Position numbers and translations under genes: made by a program. 64,000 nt of DNA, from positions 41,259 through 105,258 of the forward strand of contig CAZQUE010000008.1 in assembly GCA_964596185.1 (NCBI GenBank). Direction: 5' to 3'. This stretch comes from DYKG01 sp964596185 (GTDB lineage: Bacteria; Muiribacteriota; Ozemobacteria; Ozemobacterales; Ozemobacteraceae). The notes beneath the pieces were generated by a model that was given only the letters and a program-made list of their open reading frames with translations, searched no databases and was not told the origin of the DNA. Positions 35,705 to 44,641 of this stretch are shown one piece after another; the first letter of the stretch is position 1; each line of letters begins with the position of its first letter.

Positions 35705-37321
35705 TTAAAAGGCTGGGCGTAGCAGCAGCCGGTAACCCATGAGAAAGGCGTTGTCGTTGGCAACTTCGACAATGATTTTGTCGCCTGGCAGGCTGCGGTA
35801 CTCGCTGACAGGGCCGCCGCAGACCACCATTCCGGCCATGCCAAGGTTGTTCTGCTCTAGAAGTTGAAAACGTTTTTGGCCGTTTCGCTCGATCCAGGCC
35901 TCGCAGACTGCTTTGCCCGAGCGACCGAAATATCCATCCTTGTTGTATTCAAGACTGGTAATGTCAAGATCACCTATCGCCATCTCCAGGGCTTCTATAT
36001 GCAGATTTTCCGGAATGTCTATAATAAGCCGTCCTTGATCATCAACCTGGCAATTTTTTCCGGAAGCTGCAGTTTCAAAAAGATGTTTTTCGGGCAAATT
36101 CAAAATCTGATTGCGCCTGATTTGAAAATTTGGGCCTAGTAGCAGGGCACCAGGAAATTTTCCGCCAAGTCTGGGGCCGCCGCCGAGCAACGGAACGGGG
36201 CGTTGCTGATCTGGGCGGTTGAATTCTGTTTCAGGGGTGAAGACCTCTTCGATAACTGTGCAGCCTTGCAGGTCAGGGGCAAAGAGAATTTCTAGTTCAT
36301 GAACGTGCGCGACGCACTTTTGCGGGTTACCGCTGCCAATATTGGTTAATCGAAAACGGTCGGGTTCGATTTGCCCAAAGGTGCGCAGGCAATTGTGCAG
36401 GGTTTCGTTTTCAGGGTTGTCGGCGGTTCTTACTTCAGAAAACTTTTTCAGGCTGCTGCGGTCGGCCCATTTATGCCAGAAGCCGGTTTTTCGGTCGTGG
36501 GCTTCGCAAAGGATGTAGGCAGCATCAGGGTCAAAGGCATCAAAATTGGTCGGATCAGCAGCAAAAATCGGATCTTTGCGATGTTTTAGGATGGCGTGAT
36601 AAATCGGTCGATGGCGAAATTCTTTGGGAATAATGAATTCAAAGCTGTAATTTTGTCGAAGTTCAAGGCCATTCTCGCTGTCGAGCTGATAGTTGATCAA
36701 AAGCCCATTTATTTTGCGGAACTCAGCAAAAGTTCTGGTTTTTTGCGGGTCTGTCTGGCGCTGGTGACGGTAAACCAGTCCGAATTTGTGAATCGAGGTT
36801 CGGGCCAGTTCGGCTGAACCGGTACCGACATTGATTATCCGAACCATTGTCGGTGAAAAATCACCGACGTTTTCGCGCAGATTGTAAAGAGTGTTCTTTT
36901 TCGGTTTTTCCGGTGGCCGGACCGCAGATCGCTTTACCGGGCCAAATTGATCAGACCAGGTTAACCAGATGCCGGTTGAAGGATTGAAAAAGTCGCATTT
37001 GATCAATGCGTCATTCGGGTCGAGGCCGTCTTGATCCGGTTGAAAATAAAAGCGTTCCTTGCGATGTTCAATATAGGCATAGTCAGGATATCTTCGTCTG
37101 AATTCTTCGGGAACCTCAAGAAGAAAGGCCTGTCCAGGTCTTAGCTGCAGGCCTCTATCCATGCCGAAAGAGAATTCAATAGTGTCGATGTCGATCTTCT
37201 CAGGTATTTTGAAAACGCCACGAATGAAGGGGTTTTCGCCTATTACGCCTTCTGAAAAGCCTGAGACTGCACAAACCATCAGAAAGAAAAAAACAAAAAA
37301 GACAGATTGAGCTTGTTTCAT
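35705..37321 (-). CDS. Exported protein with an internal duplication
   Basis: The 538-residue protein has a signal peptide (1-23). Residues about 38-180 and 208-350 are related copies: each holds a 'fefg/dse.GLqLR..q.f.le.P.EFR.R..Y' start, a '(H)RK(E/D).(F)(F/I)' segment, a W-W pair (TGIWLTWSD; TGFWHKWAD), a 'T(L)(Y/H)N' motif and an 'R(I/L)xN(V/I)G(T/S)G' end. A third region (about 440-538) may be a partial, diverged unit. No family recognised. It starts inside the stop of the upstream gene at 37318. It is probably extracellular or periplasmic. Confidence 0.82.
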   Translation of the reverse strand: MKQAQSVFFVFFFLMVCAVSGFSEGVIGENPFIRGVFKIPEKIDIDTIEFSFGMDRGLQLRPGQAFLLEVPEEFRRRYPDYAYIEHRKERFYFQPDQDGLDPNDALIKCDFFNPSTGIWLTWSDQFGPVKRSAVRPPEKPKKNTLYNLRENVGDFSPTMVRIINVGTGSAELARTSIHKFGLVYRHQRQTDPQKTRTFAEFRKINGLLINYQLDSENGLELRQNYSFEFIIPKEFRHRPIYHAILKHRKDPIFAADPTNFDAFDPDAAYILCEAHDRKTGFWHKWADRSSLKKFSEVRTADNPENETLHNCLRTFGQIEPDRFRLTNIGSGNPQKCVAHVHELEILFAPDLQGCTVIEEVFTPETEFNRPDQQRPVPLLGGGPRLGGKFPGALLLGPNFQIRRNQILNLPEKHLFETAASGKNCQVDDQGRLIIDIPENLHIEALEMAIGDLDITSLEYNKDGYFGRSGKAVCEAWIERNGQKRFQLLEQNNLGMAGMVVCGGPVSEYRSLPGDKIIVEVANDNAFLMGYRLLLRPAF

Positions 37322-39093
37322 TGCAGAATTTCCTTCAAGTAATCATGAAAATGGATGAAGCGTTGCAGTTTGAGGTGAGTGTCGCTTTTATTCAAGCGAA
37401 AACTTTCGAGGTATTCACACCAGAGATTAAGCTTTTCAGCTTCAAGACGGCGTCGATGTCTGGCAATAGGTGTGGCAAAAAACTGCGTTTGATAACGCTG
37501 AATCAAACGGTCTATGGCTGCGGCAATTTTCTTTTCCGCCTGAGGACGGTTTTCAGCTCTGGACTTTTTGATAATTCTGGCCAGAAGGGGGTGAGAAAAT
37601 TGGAGCTGCCGAAAAAGAAAGGCCAGCCGAAAGCCCAGATCGTCTGCGGTCGTGGCGGCTATGAAAAGGTCTTTGAAATGGGTGCCGGCGATAAATTGCC
37701 AGTGCGGGGTTCGATTATAGAAATGTCTGATGAAATTATGCTGATACTCGGTCAAGGTCTGCGGCGGCACGATTATGGCTGCAAGAAAAGAGCGCAGCGA
37801 CAGGCCGTTTGCCATTCTAACCTCGTTGTTGACTATATTGCCGTTATAATTTTTCCCTTCCAGGAAAAAGCCGGGTGAAAGTTCTGCAGAGTCGTTGAGC
37901 AGTCCGTATGAACAAAGGGCGTTTTCAATGGCGGCGATCGATGTTTTTCGGCTTTTCTGGCCGGCCCAGACCGGCAAACGATCTCCGGACGAGATAGAAG
38001 GCGGAAAAAGTTTTTGAAAAGCATTTATGGCCTGCAGGCGGAACTCTCCGCTGCCTTTAGGTTCAACACTGTAGGTTGGGAAAAGTTGAATTTGCATTTG
38101 TGCCAGCAGCGGAACGTTAAAGATGATTCGCGGACAGGGCAGATTGCGGCGGGGCTGCTGCCACGGGTCGTCGAAATAGTTGATTCCCGGCCCGATTGAC
38201 AGAAAAACCATCTGGTTCTGGCCACTGCCGATGTCGGTATTGTCGATTCTGGAAAAATTGATGCGAACGAAATCCGGCACCAGTCCGAGCTTAAGCCGAT
38301 AGTCCTGGCTGAGCAGATATTCTTCGCGGTCAAGTAGTTCAAAAACCAGACGAATATCTTCGGCGGATTTACTTCGCCAATCCTTTAAATGTTTGTTTAA
38401 TGTAAGTTTGTGGCTTGGATTGATTGTTGCCAATTCCATTGCCTCGGCAATCGAGTCTGCGGCAAAATAATCGACAGGGCCCCAAAAGTTGTCTTTGAAC
38501 AGAAAATAGCGGTTCAATGGAACTTTTTTACAGATTTTCAGTCGGTTTTGGCTGAATTCGGCGATAAAAAAATTGAGTCGTGAGGCTATTTGCGCCGGGG
38601 CTGCGGCAAAAGAAAATTCAAAATAGCCCAGATCGCAGACAAAGCATTTGTTGGGCTCGCCGTTGACATGATGCGGAACGTAAAACCATTTTGCGAAATC
38701 TGGTTGGGGCATATCTGCCGATTGTGGAGACAGAGTCGTGCCATATCGGTATAGCGGCTCACCATTTTTTTTGGCCGGCGAGAATAGCCCGCTTTTTAAA
38801 TTTCTTTGTTCAAGCTTCAGGCTGGCTTCAAGATCTTCAGGCAGGTTGCCGCGCAAAATGAACCTGTTAATCTGTTTGTCATAGCGCAGGCCGGCAATTA
38901 CTCTAACTTTGCCGGTGGCGGCCGGACCGATGAAAATCGGGCGTTCACGGCCGGGGTGATCGAGCAGTTGAAAAGCCGTCTGCTCGTTGATCAGTTGTGT
39001 GAACTCGCGGTCTAGATCAAGTTTTGCCGGGCAAACCTTGCCAAGGAAAAAAATGAAAATTGTCGCCAGAAATATCAGCCGTTTTATTTTCAT
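37318..39093 (-). CDS. Exported protein paired with the duplicated-domain protein
   Basis: A 591-residue exported protein with a signal peptide (1-23), an SD of GGAG and no TM segments. The central part contains an 'R(I/L)xF...DIGSGxN' segment at about 265-285 that recalls the 'R(I/L)xN.G(S/T)G' ends of the repeats in the downstream protein, hinting at a shared fold. The C-terminal 130 residues are Arg/Lys-rich helices. The two genes overlap (stop/start), so a stoichiometric pair is plausible. No family recognised. Confidence 0.78.
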   Translation of the reverse strand: MKIKRLIFLATIFIFFLGKVCPAKLDLDREFTQLINEQTAFQLLDHPGRERPIFIGPAATGKVRVIAGLRYDKQINRFILRGNLPEDLEASLKLEQRNLKSGLFSPAKKNGEPLYRYGTTLSPQSADMPQPDFAKWFYVPHHVNGEPNKCFVCDLGYFEFSFAAAPAQIASRLNFFIAEFSQNRLKICKKVPLNRYFLFKDNFWGPVDYFAADSIAEAMELATINPSHKLTLNKHLKDWRSKSAEDIRLVFELLDREEYLLSQDYRLKLGLVPDFVRINFSRIDNTDIGSGQNQMVFLSIGPGINYFDDPWQQPRRNLPCPRIIFNVPLLAQMQIQLFPTYSVEPKGSGEFRLQAINAFQKLFPPSISSGDRLPVWAGQKSRKTSIAAIENALCSYGLLNDSAELSPGFFLEGKNYNGNIVNNEVRMANGLSLRSFLAAIIVPPQTLTEYQHNFIRHFYNRTPHWQFIAGTHFKDLFIAATTADDLGFRLAFLFRQLQFSHPLLARIIKKSRAENRPQAEKKIAAAIDRLIQRYQTQFFATPIARHRRRLEAEKLNLWCEYLESFRLNKSDTHLKLQRFIHFHDYLKEILQ

Positions 39094-39213
39094 ATTTTCT
39101 CTCCGTTGGCTTGATTATCGAAAGATACTGATCCGATCACAACCTATCTATTGATAGCCTATGCTACAATCATTTTTCCGTCAACCTCTGGCGAAGCAAC
39201 AAAAAGATGCGGC

Positions 39214-39251
39214 AAAAAAAAGCACCGGTCAGATATTCATCAGGCCGGTGC
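39214..39251 (-). terminator. Intrinsic terminator of the SET-domain gene
   Basis: GCACCGG/CCGGTGC form a perfect 7-bp stem around a 16-nt loop, followed on the minus strand by eight T. It lies about 70 nt after the stop of the SET gene at 39323 and before the promoter region of the gene at 39093. Confidence 0.75.
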
Positions 39252-39322
39252 AAAAGAGTCTTAAGCTCGAAGAAAATTGGCGCAGGTCAGCAGAGCAGAC
39301 GGGCGCTCAACAAAATCTGCTT

Positions 39323-39994
39323 TTATCGGGAAGGCTGCGAATGGCGGTTTCCTGAAGCATTGGCTTCGGGAGGGTTCTCGGCAAAATTATGGCAGGTTTC
39401 ATGGCCATTTTCACCCGGATAATAGCAATTGAGAATCGAATCCATCTTTTCTCTGCCTTCGGCAATTGCCAGAGTTTTTTGCCAGAGCTCATCAGAAAGC
39501 AGTTCGCGAAGGGGCTGATTAACCCGACCGAGATACTTTATCGCCTTGAGTAGCTTGTTATCCCAGGTTTTGTGGTATTTGAGCAGATCGTCAGGGTAGA
39601 CGACCTTGCGGCGTGATTTTTCATCTATGCCGCGGAATGGTTCGCTGATATTGAGATAACCGTAGTCATCGGTAAGCTCTTCACCCGGCTGAATGTCTCT
39701 TATGGCGATTTCAAAATCGTATGGAGTTGTCAGACAGTTTGAGTGAAAGCTGTGATTCACGTAGCGACCGTTGTCCCAGCAAAGGATGTGATTCCCCTTA
39801 CTGTTGCGAAAACAGTATTTGCCGAGAATTTCCTTGTAAATTCCGTCCATTTCCTCTACCTGCAGGGGGCTGAACTCGCGGTCGAGTTTGTCGAACACCC
39901 AGGTGATGGTTCCTTTGGGAATCAAGCGGGTCGCAACGACCCCATAGCCAATTTCATTGTTGATGAAGCGCAATTCGGTCCAGGGAATGATCAT
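39323..39994 (-). CDS. SET-domain protein
   Basis: The 223-residue protein has a SET domain in residues 1-115. The start (GYGVVATRLIPKGT) is the N-terminal motif; the catalytic/SAM core is NHSFHSNC (80-87), matching NHSCxPN, and GEELTDDYGY (104-113) matches GE(E/Q)(L/I)xxDY. Family members transfer methyl groups from SAM to lysines. A C-terminal 110-residue part is helical and basic, with a proline/Asn tail; no Cys-rich post-SET is apparent. It has its own SD (AGAGGA) and terminator. Substrate is unknown; bacterial SET proteins are sometimes host-directed, sometimes ribosomal. Confidence 0.9.
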   Translation of the reverse strand: MIIPWTELRFINNEIGYGVVATRLIPKGTITWVFDKLDREFSPLQVEEMDGIYKEILGKYCFRNSKGNHILCWDNGRYVNHSFHSNCLTTPYDFEIAIRDIQPGEELTDDYGYLNISEPFRGIDEKSRRKVVYPDDLLKYHKTWDNKLLKAIKYLGRVNQPLRELLSDELWQKTLAIAEGREKMDSILNCYYPGENGHETCHNFAENPPEANASGNRHSQPSR

Positions 39995-40228
39995 ATAAAT
40001 CCTCTGATTTTTGAAAATAGAACGGAAACGGTCGGCTTACTTCAAGCTGTCTGAGCATGTTTCAGCTAAGTCGGATTTTAACGCCAGCGGGTTCTGCCAA
40101 CAATTCCGGCAATAGCTGTTTTAGGGTGACTCGCGCCGTTTTTAGACATTGTAGAGATTATTTTCGCACGCCATAATTTATATCTGAATTAATCTAATCA
40201 ATTCGGGGCGCAATAGAATCTATTTTGG

Positions 40229-40257
40229 TTGCAACCGCGAAAAGCTCGGGGTATTCT
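40229..40257 (+). promoter_or_regulatory. Candidate promoter of the Pro-rich exported protein
   Basis: TTGCAA (40229-40234), 17 nt, then TATTCT (40252-40257), 29 nt before the ATG at 40287. The rest of the 292-nt gap (39995-40286) shows no gene on either strand. Confidence 0.45.
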
Positions 40258-40286
40258 TTTATTGATCTGTAATTCAGGAGAATCTT

Positions 40287-41177
40287 ATGAAGAAATTTTG
40301 TCTGCTGATTGCTATGCTATCTTTTGTTGTGCCGGCCGGGTTTGCCCAAAACACTTCTGATTATCCTCTGCTGAGTCAGGGAATGATCGAGCCGCCGCCT
40401 CCCCCCCCTGGTTTTGGAATGCCGCTGCCGCCCGCGCCTCCCAGTGCCAACCAGCCCGAACCCCCGATGCTGCCGCCGGTAAATGTTGTGAAAAATGATG
40501 TAAAACCTGCAGTGCAGGCTGTTGCGCAGCCACAGGTTAAAGTCGTTCAGGCTATTTCGCGCGAACTTTATGAGAAAGTTAAGCAGATGATGCGCTCGAT
40601 TTATACTTTCAGAACAATTGTTGAAAAGCCAGAAAGCGGCGAACATCTGCGCCGTATTCAGAATCTCGGACGCATCTGCTCTGAGTTGCTCGAACTGCAC
40701 CGGTATCCTGTGCCTTCAAGGTTCGTTCCTTCGCATTCCGATCGAGTTTTGCGTGACAGATCTTATGAAGCCGTTGAATACCGCCATTTCGGTGATTTTG
40801 ACCAACGCCTCAATGGATGGGTCAAGCCAATTGATACTGCCGTTTATATCGATCTCATTTTTGACGGACGTGGCAAAAGAAGAACCCATGTGCGTGCCCA
40901 GGTTACTCGCAACGGCACCCTTGACGGGCATTTTTACGCTTATGGCTGGGATAAGTTCGGTCGCAACTGGAAATTGCAAGGAACAATGAGCAATCTGCTC
41001 AGTTTCGATAACGGTCTTCCCTATAGCGGAGAATTGAAAATATATGGTGCCGACCCAACGGGAAAATCCATGGCACTAGGTCTGCAATTCCCGGTGAAAA
41101 TTCTTGGAATCGCCGAACCCGTTAAAAAAGAAATCCGGCATCGCAAAGGTCAGCCGGTTTCTATTGGTAACAGATAA
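40287..41177 (+). CDS. Exported Pro-rich protein with C-terminal beta domain
   Basis: The 296-residue protein starts after CAGGAGAATC. Residues 1-20 are a signal peptide. Residues 34-62 are Pro-rich, a likely disordered spacer. Residues 80-150 are helical; the last 130 residues form an Arg/Lys-rich beta domain with Trp/Gly turns. No family recognised. The reading frame is isolated, with a terminator-like hairpin after it. Confidence 0.78.
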   Translation: MKKFCLLIAMLSFVVPAGFAQNTSDYPLLSQGMIEPPPPPPGFGMPLPPAPPSANQPEPPMLPPVNVVKNDVKPAVQAVAQPQVKVVQAISRELYEKVKQMMRSIYTFRTIVEKPESGEHLRRIQNLGRICSELLELHRYPVPSRFVPSHSDRVLRDRSYEAVEYRHFGDFDQRLNGWVKPIDTAVYIDLIFDGRGKRRTHVRAQVTRNGTLDGHFYAYGWDKFGRNWKLQGTMSNLLSFDNGLPYSGELKIYGADPTGKSMALGLQFPVKILGIAEPVKKEIRHRKGQPVSIGNR

Positions 41178-41204
41178 AAAGTTCAGGTAAGAGAGAAATC
41201 GGGG

Positions 41205-41228
41205 GGGCGGCTCTTTTCAGAGTCGCCC
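41205..41228 (+). terminator. Hairpin after the Pro-rich exported protein gene
   Basis: GGGCGGCTC and GAGTCGCCC pair over 9 bp with one G-U wobble and a TTTTCA loop. The following tract (TCTTCAC) is only weakly T-rich, so termination strength is uncertain. A 7-G run precedes the stem. Confidence 0.4.
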
Positions 41229-41354
41229 TCTTCACATCGGCTTAAATCACATCTCGCATCTGTGAAATCCCCCTCCCTTAGATTAGCCGGCCTCTTCTTG
41301 CCTTATGTTCTTATTGGCAGCGGATCACAGAGACGGGCTTTAATGCGGGGTTAA

Positions 41355-41735
41355 TCAGGCCTGGGCTTTCCAGAGGCCGTGAACGTTACAATATTCTCTG
41401 ACGGTAATCGGCGAAGATTTGACGCAGAATTCAGCTTCAGCCGGCTGGCCGGGTTTGAGAAATTTAACATATTTGCGGTCGTCGGCGATAACTTCGATCC
41501 ATTCGATGAAATGCTTTTCTTCCATGGGGTGGGGAACACTGCCAACTTTAACTTTTATGCCGTCAGCGGTTTTTTCGACCACGGGAACGTGCTTTTCCAC
41601 GGCAGAGTCGGCGGTTTTTTCTTCCATCAGATTCATTTCCTGGCCACAACAAACCAGGGCCGGTGCGCCGGGGTGAACTACTTCAATTATGTTTCCGCAA
41701 ATTTCGCATTTATAAACATTATGCAATTTGGTCAT
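41355..41735 (-). CDS. dfx: Superoxide reductase (desulfoferrodoxin)
   Basis: The 126-residue enzyme reduces superoxide to hydrogen peroxide in anaerobes. The N-terminal desulforedoxin-like centre has C10, C13, C29 and C30. The catalytic iron centre has H49 (in EKHVP), H69, H75, C116 and H119, all present, as is the conserved Lys48. Length matches two-iron Dfx. The start follows GGAGG and lies beneath a near-consensus promoter. No rubrerythrin or rubredoxin gene is adjacent. Confidence 0.97.
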   Translation of the reverse strand: MTKLHNVYKCEICGNIIEVVHPGAPALVCCGQEMNLMEEKTADSAVEKHVPVVEKTADGIKVKVGSVPHPMEEKHFIEWIEVIADDRKYVKFLKPGQPAEAEFCVKSSPITVREYCNVHGLWKAQA

Positions 41736-41774
41736 CAGATTTTCCTCCGTTTATGATTCTTTTTTCACCCTGCC

Positions 41775-41803
41775 ATTATAGGGAAAGTCGCCGGCGAGGT
41801 CAA
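41775..41803 (-). promoter_or_regulatory. Strong promoter of the superoxide reductase gene
   Basis: On the minus strand TTGACC, a 17-nt spacer and a perfect TATAAT. The transcript would begin about 33 nt before the ATG at 41735. Confidence 0.8.
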
Positions 41804-41827
41804 TCGGATAAATAATTGTTTATAATT

Positions 41828-41855
41828 TAGACAAAATGCCAAAAAATGATAAAAT
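41828..41855 (+). promoter_or_regulatory. Promoter of the exported protein at 41890
   Basis: TAGACA (41828-41833), a 16-nt spacer and TAAAAT (41850-41855), in divergent arrangement with the dfx promoter; the -35 elements are 24 nt apart. Confidence 0.55.
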
Positions 41856-41889
41856 AATAGGTACACTTATTTAATTTGAGGGGTAAATT

Positions 41890-42489
41890 GTGAAAAAAAT
41901 ATTGACGGTTTTAATGGCTGTTTTACTAGGCAGCACTCTTATTGCTGCAGAAAAACTGAAGAAAATTACCCTGAAAGATGCTTCTGTCATCATCGGTCGG
42001 GTTATCGAAATGAAAGATGGGCAGTATACCGTTGAAACCGACGCGCTTGGCACGTTGAAGCTCCAGGAGGACAATATCATTGAAATCCGTGCCCTGGGAA
42101 CCAACGAAGATGCCTATACCGATTATCAGCCTTCCTCTGCCGGCAAGATCCAGCATGATATTCAGATCCAGGATGGCGCTAGAAGGCAGAATAGCTCGCC
42201 GGCGCGGCAAAAGTATGAAGAATCGCTGCAGCCTTCCGGCTCGAATGATATGAATCGCCAGCAGGAAGAAGTTAACTCGCGGGTGAAATCGATGACTGCC
42301 GATGGCGATTTCCTTGAATCACTCATGGATCTAAGTGAAAACAACAGCATGATGGATGTGATGTCCGACCCGGATGTCATGGATGCGATCAGTCGCAACG
42401 ATTACGATTTTCTGATGAATAACGAAAAAATGAAAAACCTTATGGAAAGTTCTGAAATAAAGGATCTTCTCGGGGGAATGGACCCCTGA
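41890..42489 (+). CDS. Exported protein of unknown function
   Basis: The 199-residue protein starts with GTG after GAGGGGTAAA. Residues 1-19 are a signal peptide. Residues 22-75 form a short beta domain with an SH3-like look (KKITLKDASVIIGRVIEMKDGQ). The last 120 residues are helical, Met/Asp/Asn-rich, with repeated SDPDVMDAI-like turns. No firm family. It is followed 48 nt later by another exported protein. Confidence 0.8.
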   Translation: MKKILTVLMAVLLGSTLIAAEKLKKITLKDASVIIGRVIEMKDGQYTVETDALGTLKLQEDNIIEIRALGTNEDAYTDYQPSSAGKIQHDIQIQDGARRQNSSPARQKYEESLQPSGSNDMNRQQEEVNSRVKSMTADGDFLESLMDLSENNSMMDVMSDPDVMDAISRNDYDFLMNNEKMKNLMESSEIKDLLGGMDP

Positions 42490-42537
42490 AAAATAAATAT
42501 TTGCGTCCGTCGAAAAAGATAAAAAACGGAGAAAAAA

Positions 42538-43137
42538 ATGAGAGTTAAACGAGGATTACTTGGTATTGTGCTGCTGCTAATGCTTGGATTGGGCGCGGTC
42601 GCTGCGATGGCGCAGACTTCGATCTTTCAACAGGACGCGGCGGTAGGCGAAAGGTTTCTTGATGTAAGCAGTTATCTGTTTAAAATAGCCGAGCGGAACA
42701 ACTGTTCGCTGATCATTGCCCAGGATGTGCGCAGTCATCTGAAACAGGTTCGCGGCAAGACGGTAGGGGAAGCTTTGAATAATTACCTGGCCGATAGCGA
42801 CTTTTCATACCGTTTTTATGAAAATTGTATTTTTGTCGCCGACAAGCGGCTTTTGCTGAATTTTCTCGAAAAGCTGCCTGAAGACGCGATGATGTTGCCG
42901 AAAGGCAAAGGCGACATTACTATCAGTGGGATTTTTCATAGCGTCGAGATCAGTGTGCTGTTCAAAATGTTGCGCAGTTTGACCGGAGTTGAAGTTCGTC
43001 CTGCCGATGGACTGCGCACCAATATGATGCTGCGTCTGGTTAAAATGCCCTGGAAGAACCTGGTAATCGCCATTGTCAGGCTAAATGACTATAAAATGAT
43101 TCGCTCTGAATTTTCGGTGATTGTTGCCCACAATTGA
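42538..43137 (+). CDS. Exported protein with STN-like (secretin N-terminal type) repeats
   Basis: The 199-residue protein has a signal peptide (1-25) and SD ACGGAG. Two stretches (about 35-105 and 125-199) each show a helix, a short strand pair and a 'GKTVGEALNNYL' or 'MPWKNLVIAIVRL' helix, resembling the STN domain found at the N-termini of secretins and FecA-like receptors. No beta-barrel follows, so it may be a free-standing periplasmic adaptor. Similarity is judged by eye. Confidence 0.75.
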   Translation: MRVKRGLLGIVLLLMLGLGAVAAMAQTSIFQQDAAVGERFLDVSSYLFKIAERNNCSLIIAQDVRSHLKQVRGKTVGEALNNYLADSDFSYRFYENCIFVADKRLLLNFLEKLPEDAMMLPKGKGDITISGIFHSVEISVLFKMLRSLTGVEVRPADGLRTNMMLRLVKMPWKNLVIAIVRLNDYKMIRSEFSVIVAHN

Positions 43138-43178
43138 TTTCGTAAAAAAAAACATCATAGCTGCCGATAGCCAGATTT

Positions 43179-44564
43179 ATGAATAAAAAATTCGCAATTC
43201 TGTTGATTTTCTGCGCTTTTTTTGCGCTGGTGGGCTATTCGCCACGCCCTTATTCTGACCTGGCTGAATATAAGCGCCTGCCGATGACTCGACGTATCGA
43301 GCGCATGCAGAAAGCCGGCGAAGAATTTTTTCTGCGCCGAAAATACGAAGAAGCGCTGACGGTTTTTGAAAACATTCTTGCCCTCGATGATTCGGATATG
43401 AAAGCCAAGCTTTGGATCACCAAGACAAAAACCCGGCTGATGCGTGAGCAGAATGAGGTTGAAAAGCAGAATCTTTTTAAAAGATACGGGCAGTTGATAC
43501 CAAAAGAAATGACATATTACAACTGGCATTGGGGACCGTCTGTGGGGCATTTTGAAGTGAAATATTCAGAACCCAAGCCCTATGTACCGCCGGTGAGAAA
43601 ATTCCATGCAAAAGCCAGCGATGAAGAAATCAAAGAGCAGTTAGGCAAAGCTGAAAAAACCAATGCTGCGGCAGATTATTTTGAGCTTGCAATGCGTTAT
43701 TGGTCGAGAAAAGAGCAGGAAAAGGCCATAAAAGCCTATTTTACTGCCGTCAAGCTTGACCCTGAGGTGCTGGCCAATGATGACGAATTGTTACTGGCTA
43801 CAGCCCATGAAGATTTTCAGGAATTGATTTCTTCAGGCAAGGCCAAACCCCGTGAATACCTTACTGGTGGTCGGGTCGGCATGATTCAGGGCGATCGTCG
43901 ACTGGCGATGAAGCATTTGATTAATGCGGCGGCTTTAGATCCTGAATTGAAGGCTGATGTCTCGACAATCATCGCTTCTTTCATCACTTCACCCGGAATT
44001 GAGCCGATGAGCATTCCCGCTGATATCTTCAGTTATCGTCAGGCCTATGTTTACGATCAGGAAAAAGACATGGTTTACTTGCGTCTGACCGGCATGACGC
44101 GCAATCAGAACCAGATTTTTCCTTTGGATGTCACTCTTGATCTCGATGCATTAAGCAAAATTGAGTTGCAGTCCAAAGATGTAGTTTTTGCCTATGCGAT
44201 GCCGGGAATGGAAGGTGCCGCCCGACTCTGGTTCGTTTTACCAGAAATGCAGCCTGACAAAGAGTTTGAAATCAAAGTAATTCTGCATTTAGACCGCAAA
44301 CAGTTGCGCTGGCTCGATCTGTCGAATTTCAGTGTGCCGTTAGAGCAGCCTGACAACTGGTCTTTTATTATCGGCTCAGAATTCAATTTCAGTTCAAGCC
44401 TGCCTGAGGGTGAATATAAAAGCAATGTCGAGGGTGTGCAGGTCGTCGGTTATCATTTGAGTCGCTCGGATGGCAAAGGGCCTTATCTGGTACTTGAAGA
44501 TTTTAAAGAACCGATGCCGAAACAGCTCGATATCTGGCAGCTTATGCAGGGCGAAATGCAGTAA
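43179..44564 (+). CDS. Exported TPR protein
   Basis: The 461-residue protein has an N-terminal signal or anchor (1-18). TPR-like pairs lie at about 45-90 and 165-260; the last 190 residues are a beta-rich domain with Trp/Asp/Phe turns. No clear SD precedes the ATG. It ends 77 nt before a convergent gene. With the two preceding genes it forms a cluster of exported proteins, presumably one transcript. Confidence 0.8.
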   Translation: MNKKFAILLIFCAFFALVGYSPRPYSDLAEYKRLPMTRRIERMQKAGEEFFLRRKYEEALTVFENILALDDSDMKAKLWITKTKTRLMREQNEVEKQNLFKRYGQLIPKEMTYYNWHWGPSVGHFEVKYSEPKPYVPPVRKFHAKASDEEIKEQLGKAEKTNAAADYFELAMRYWSRKEQEKAIKAYFTAVKLDPEVLANDDELLLATAHEDFQELISSGKAKPREYLTGGRVGMIQGDRRLAMKHLINAAALDPELKADVSTIIASFITSPGIEPMSIPADIFSYRQAYVYDQEKDMVYLRLTGMTRNQNQIFPLDVTLDLDALSKIELQSKDVVFAYAMPGMEGAARLWFVLPEMQPDKEFEIKVILHLDRKQLRWLDLSNFSVPLEQPDNWSFIIGSEFNFSSSLPEGEYKSNVEGVQVVGYHLSRSDGKGPYLVLEDFKEPMPKQLDIWQLMQGEMQ

Positions 44565-44641
44565 AAGCAGAAAAGATCAGGTCTCTTTTTAAAATGACCG
44601 AAAGCCAACGAAAGCAAGTTGGGTGGGTTTTCAAAAATGCC

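Noticed and set aside
39161..39355. Plus-strand frame of 64 residues between two minus-strand genes
   Set aside because: It covers the terminator hairpin of the SET gene and has no start signal.
39743..40054. Plus-strand frame of 103 residues over the SET gene
   Set aside because: It is antisense to the SET coding sequence and has no supporting motif.
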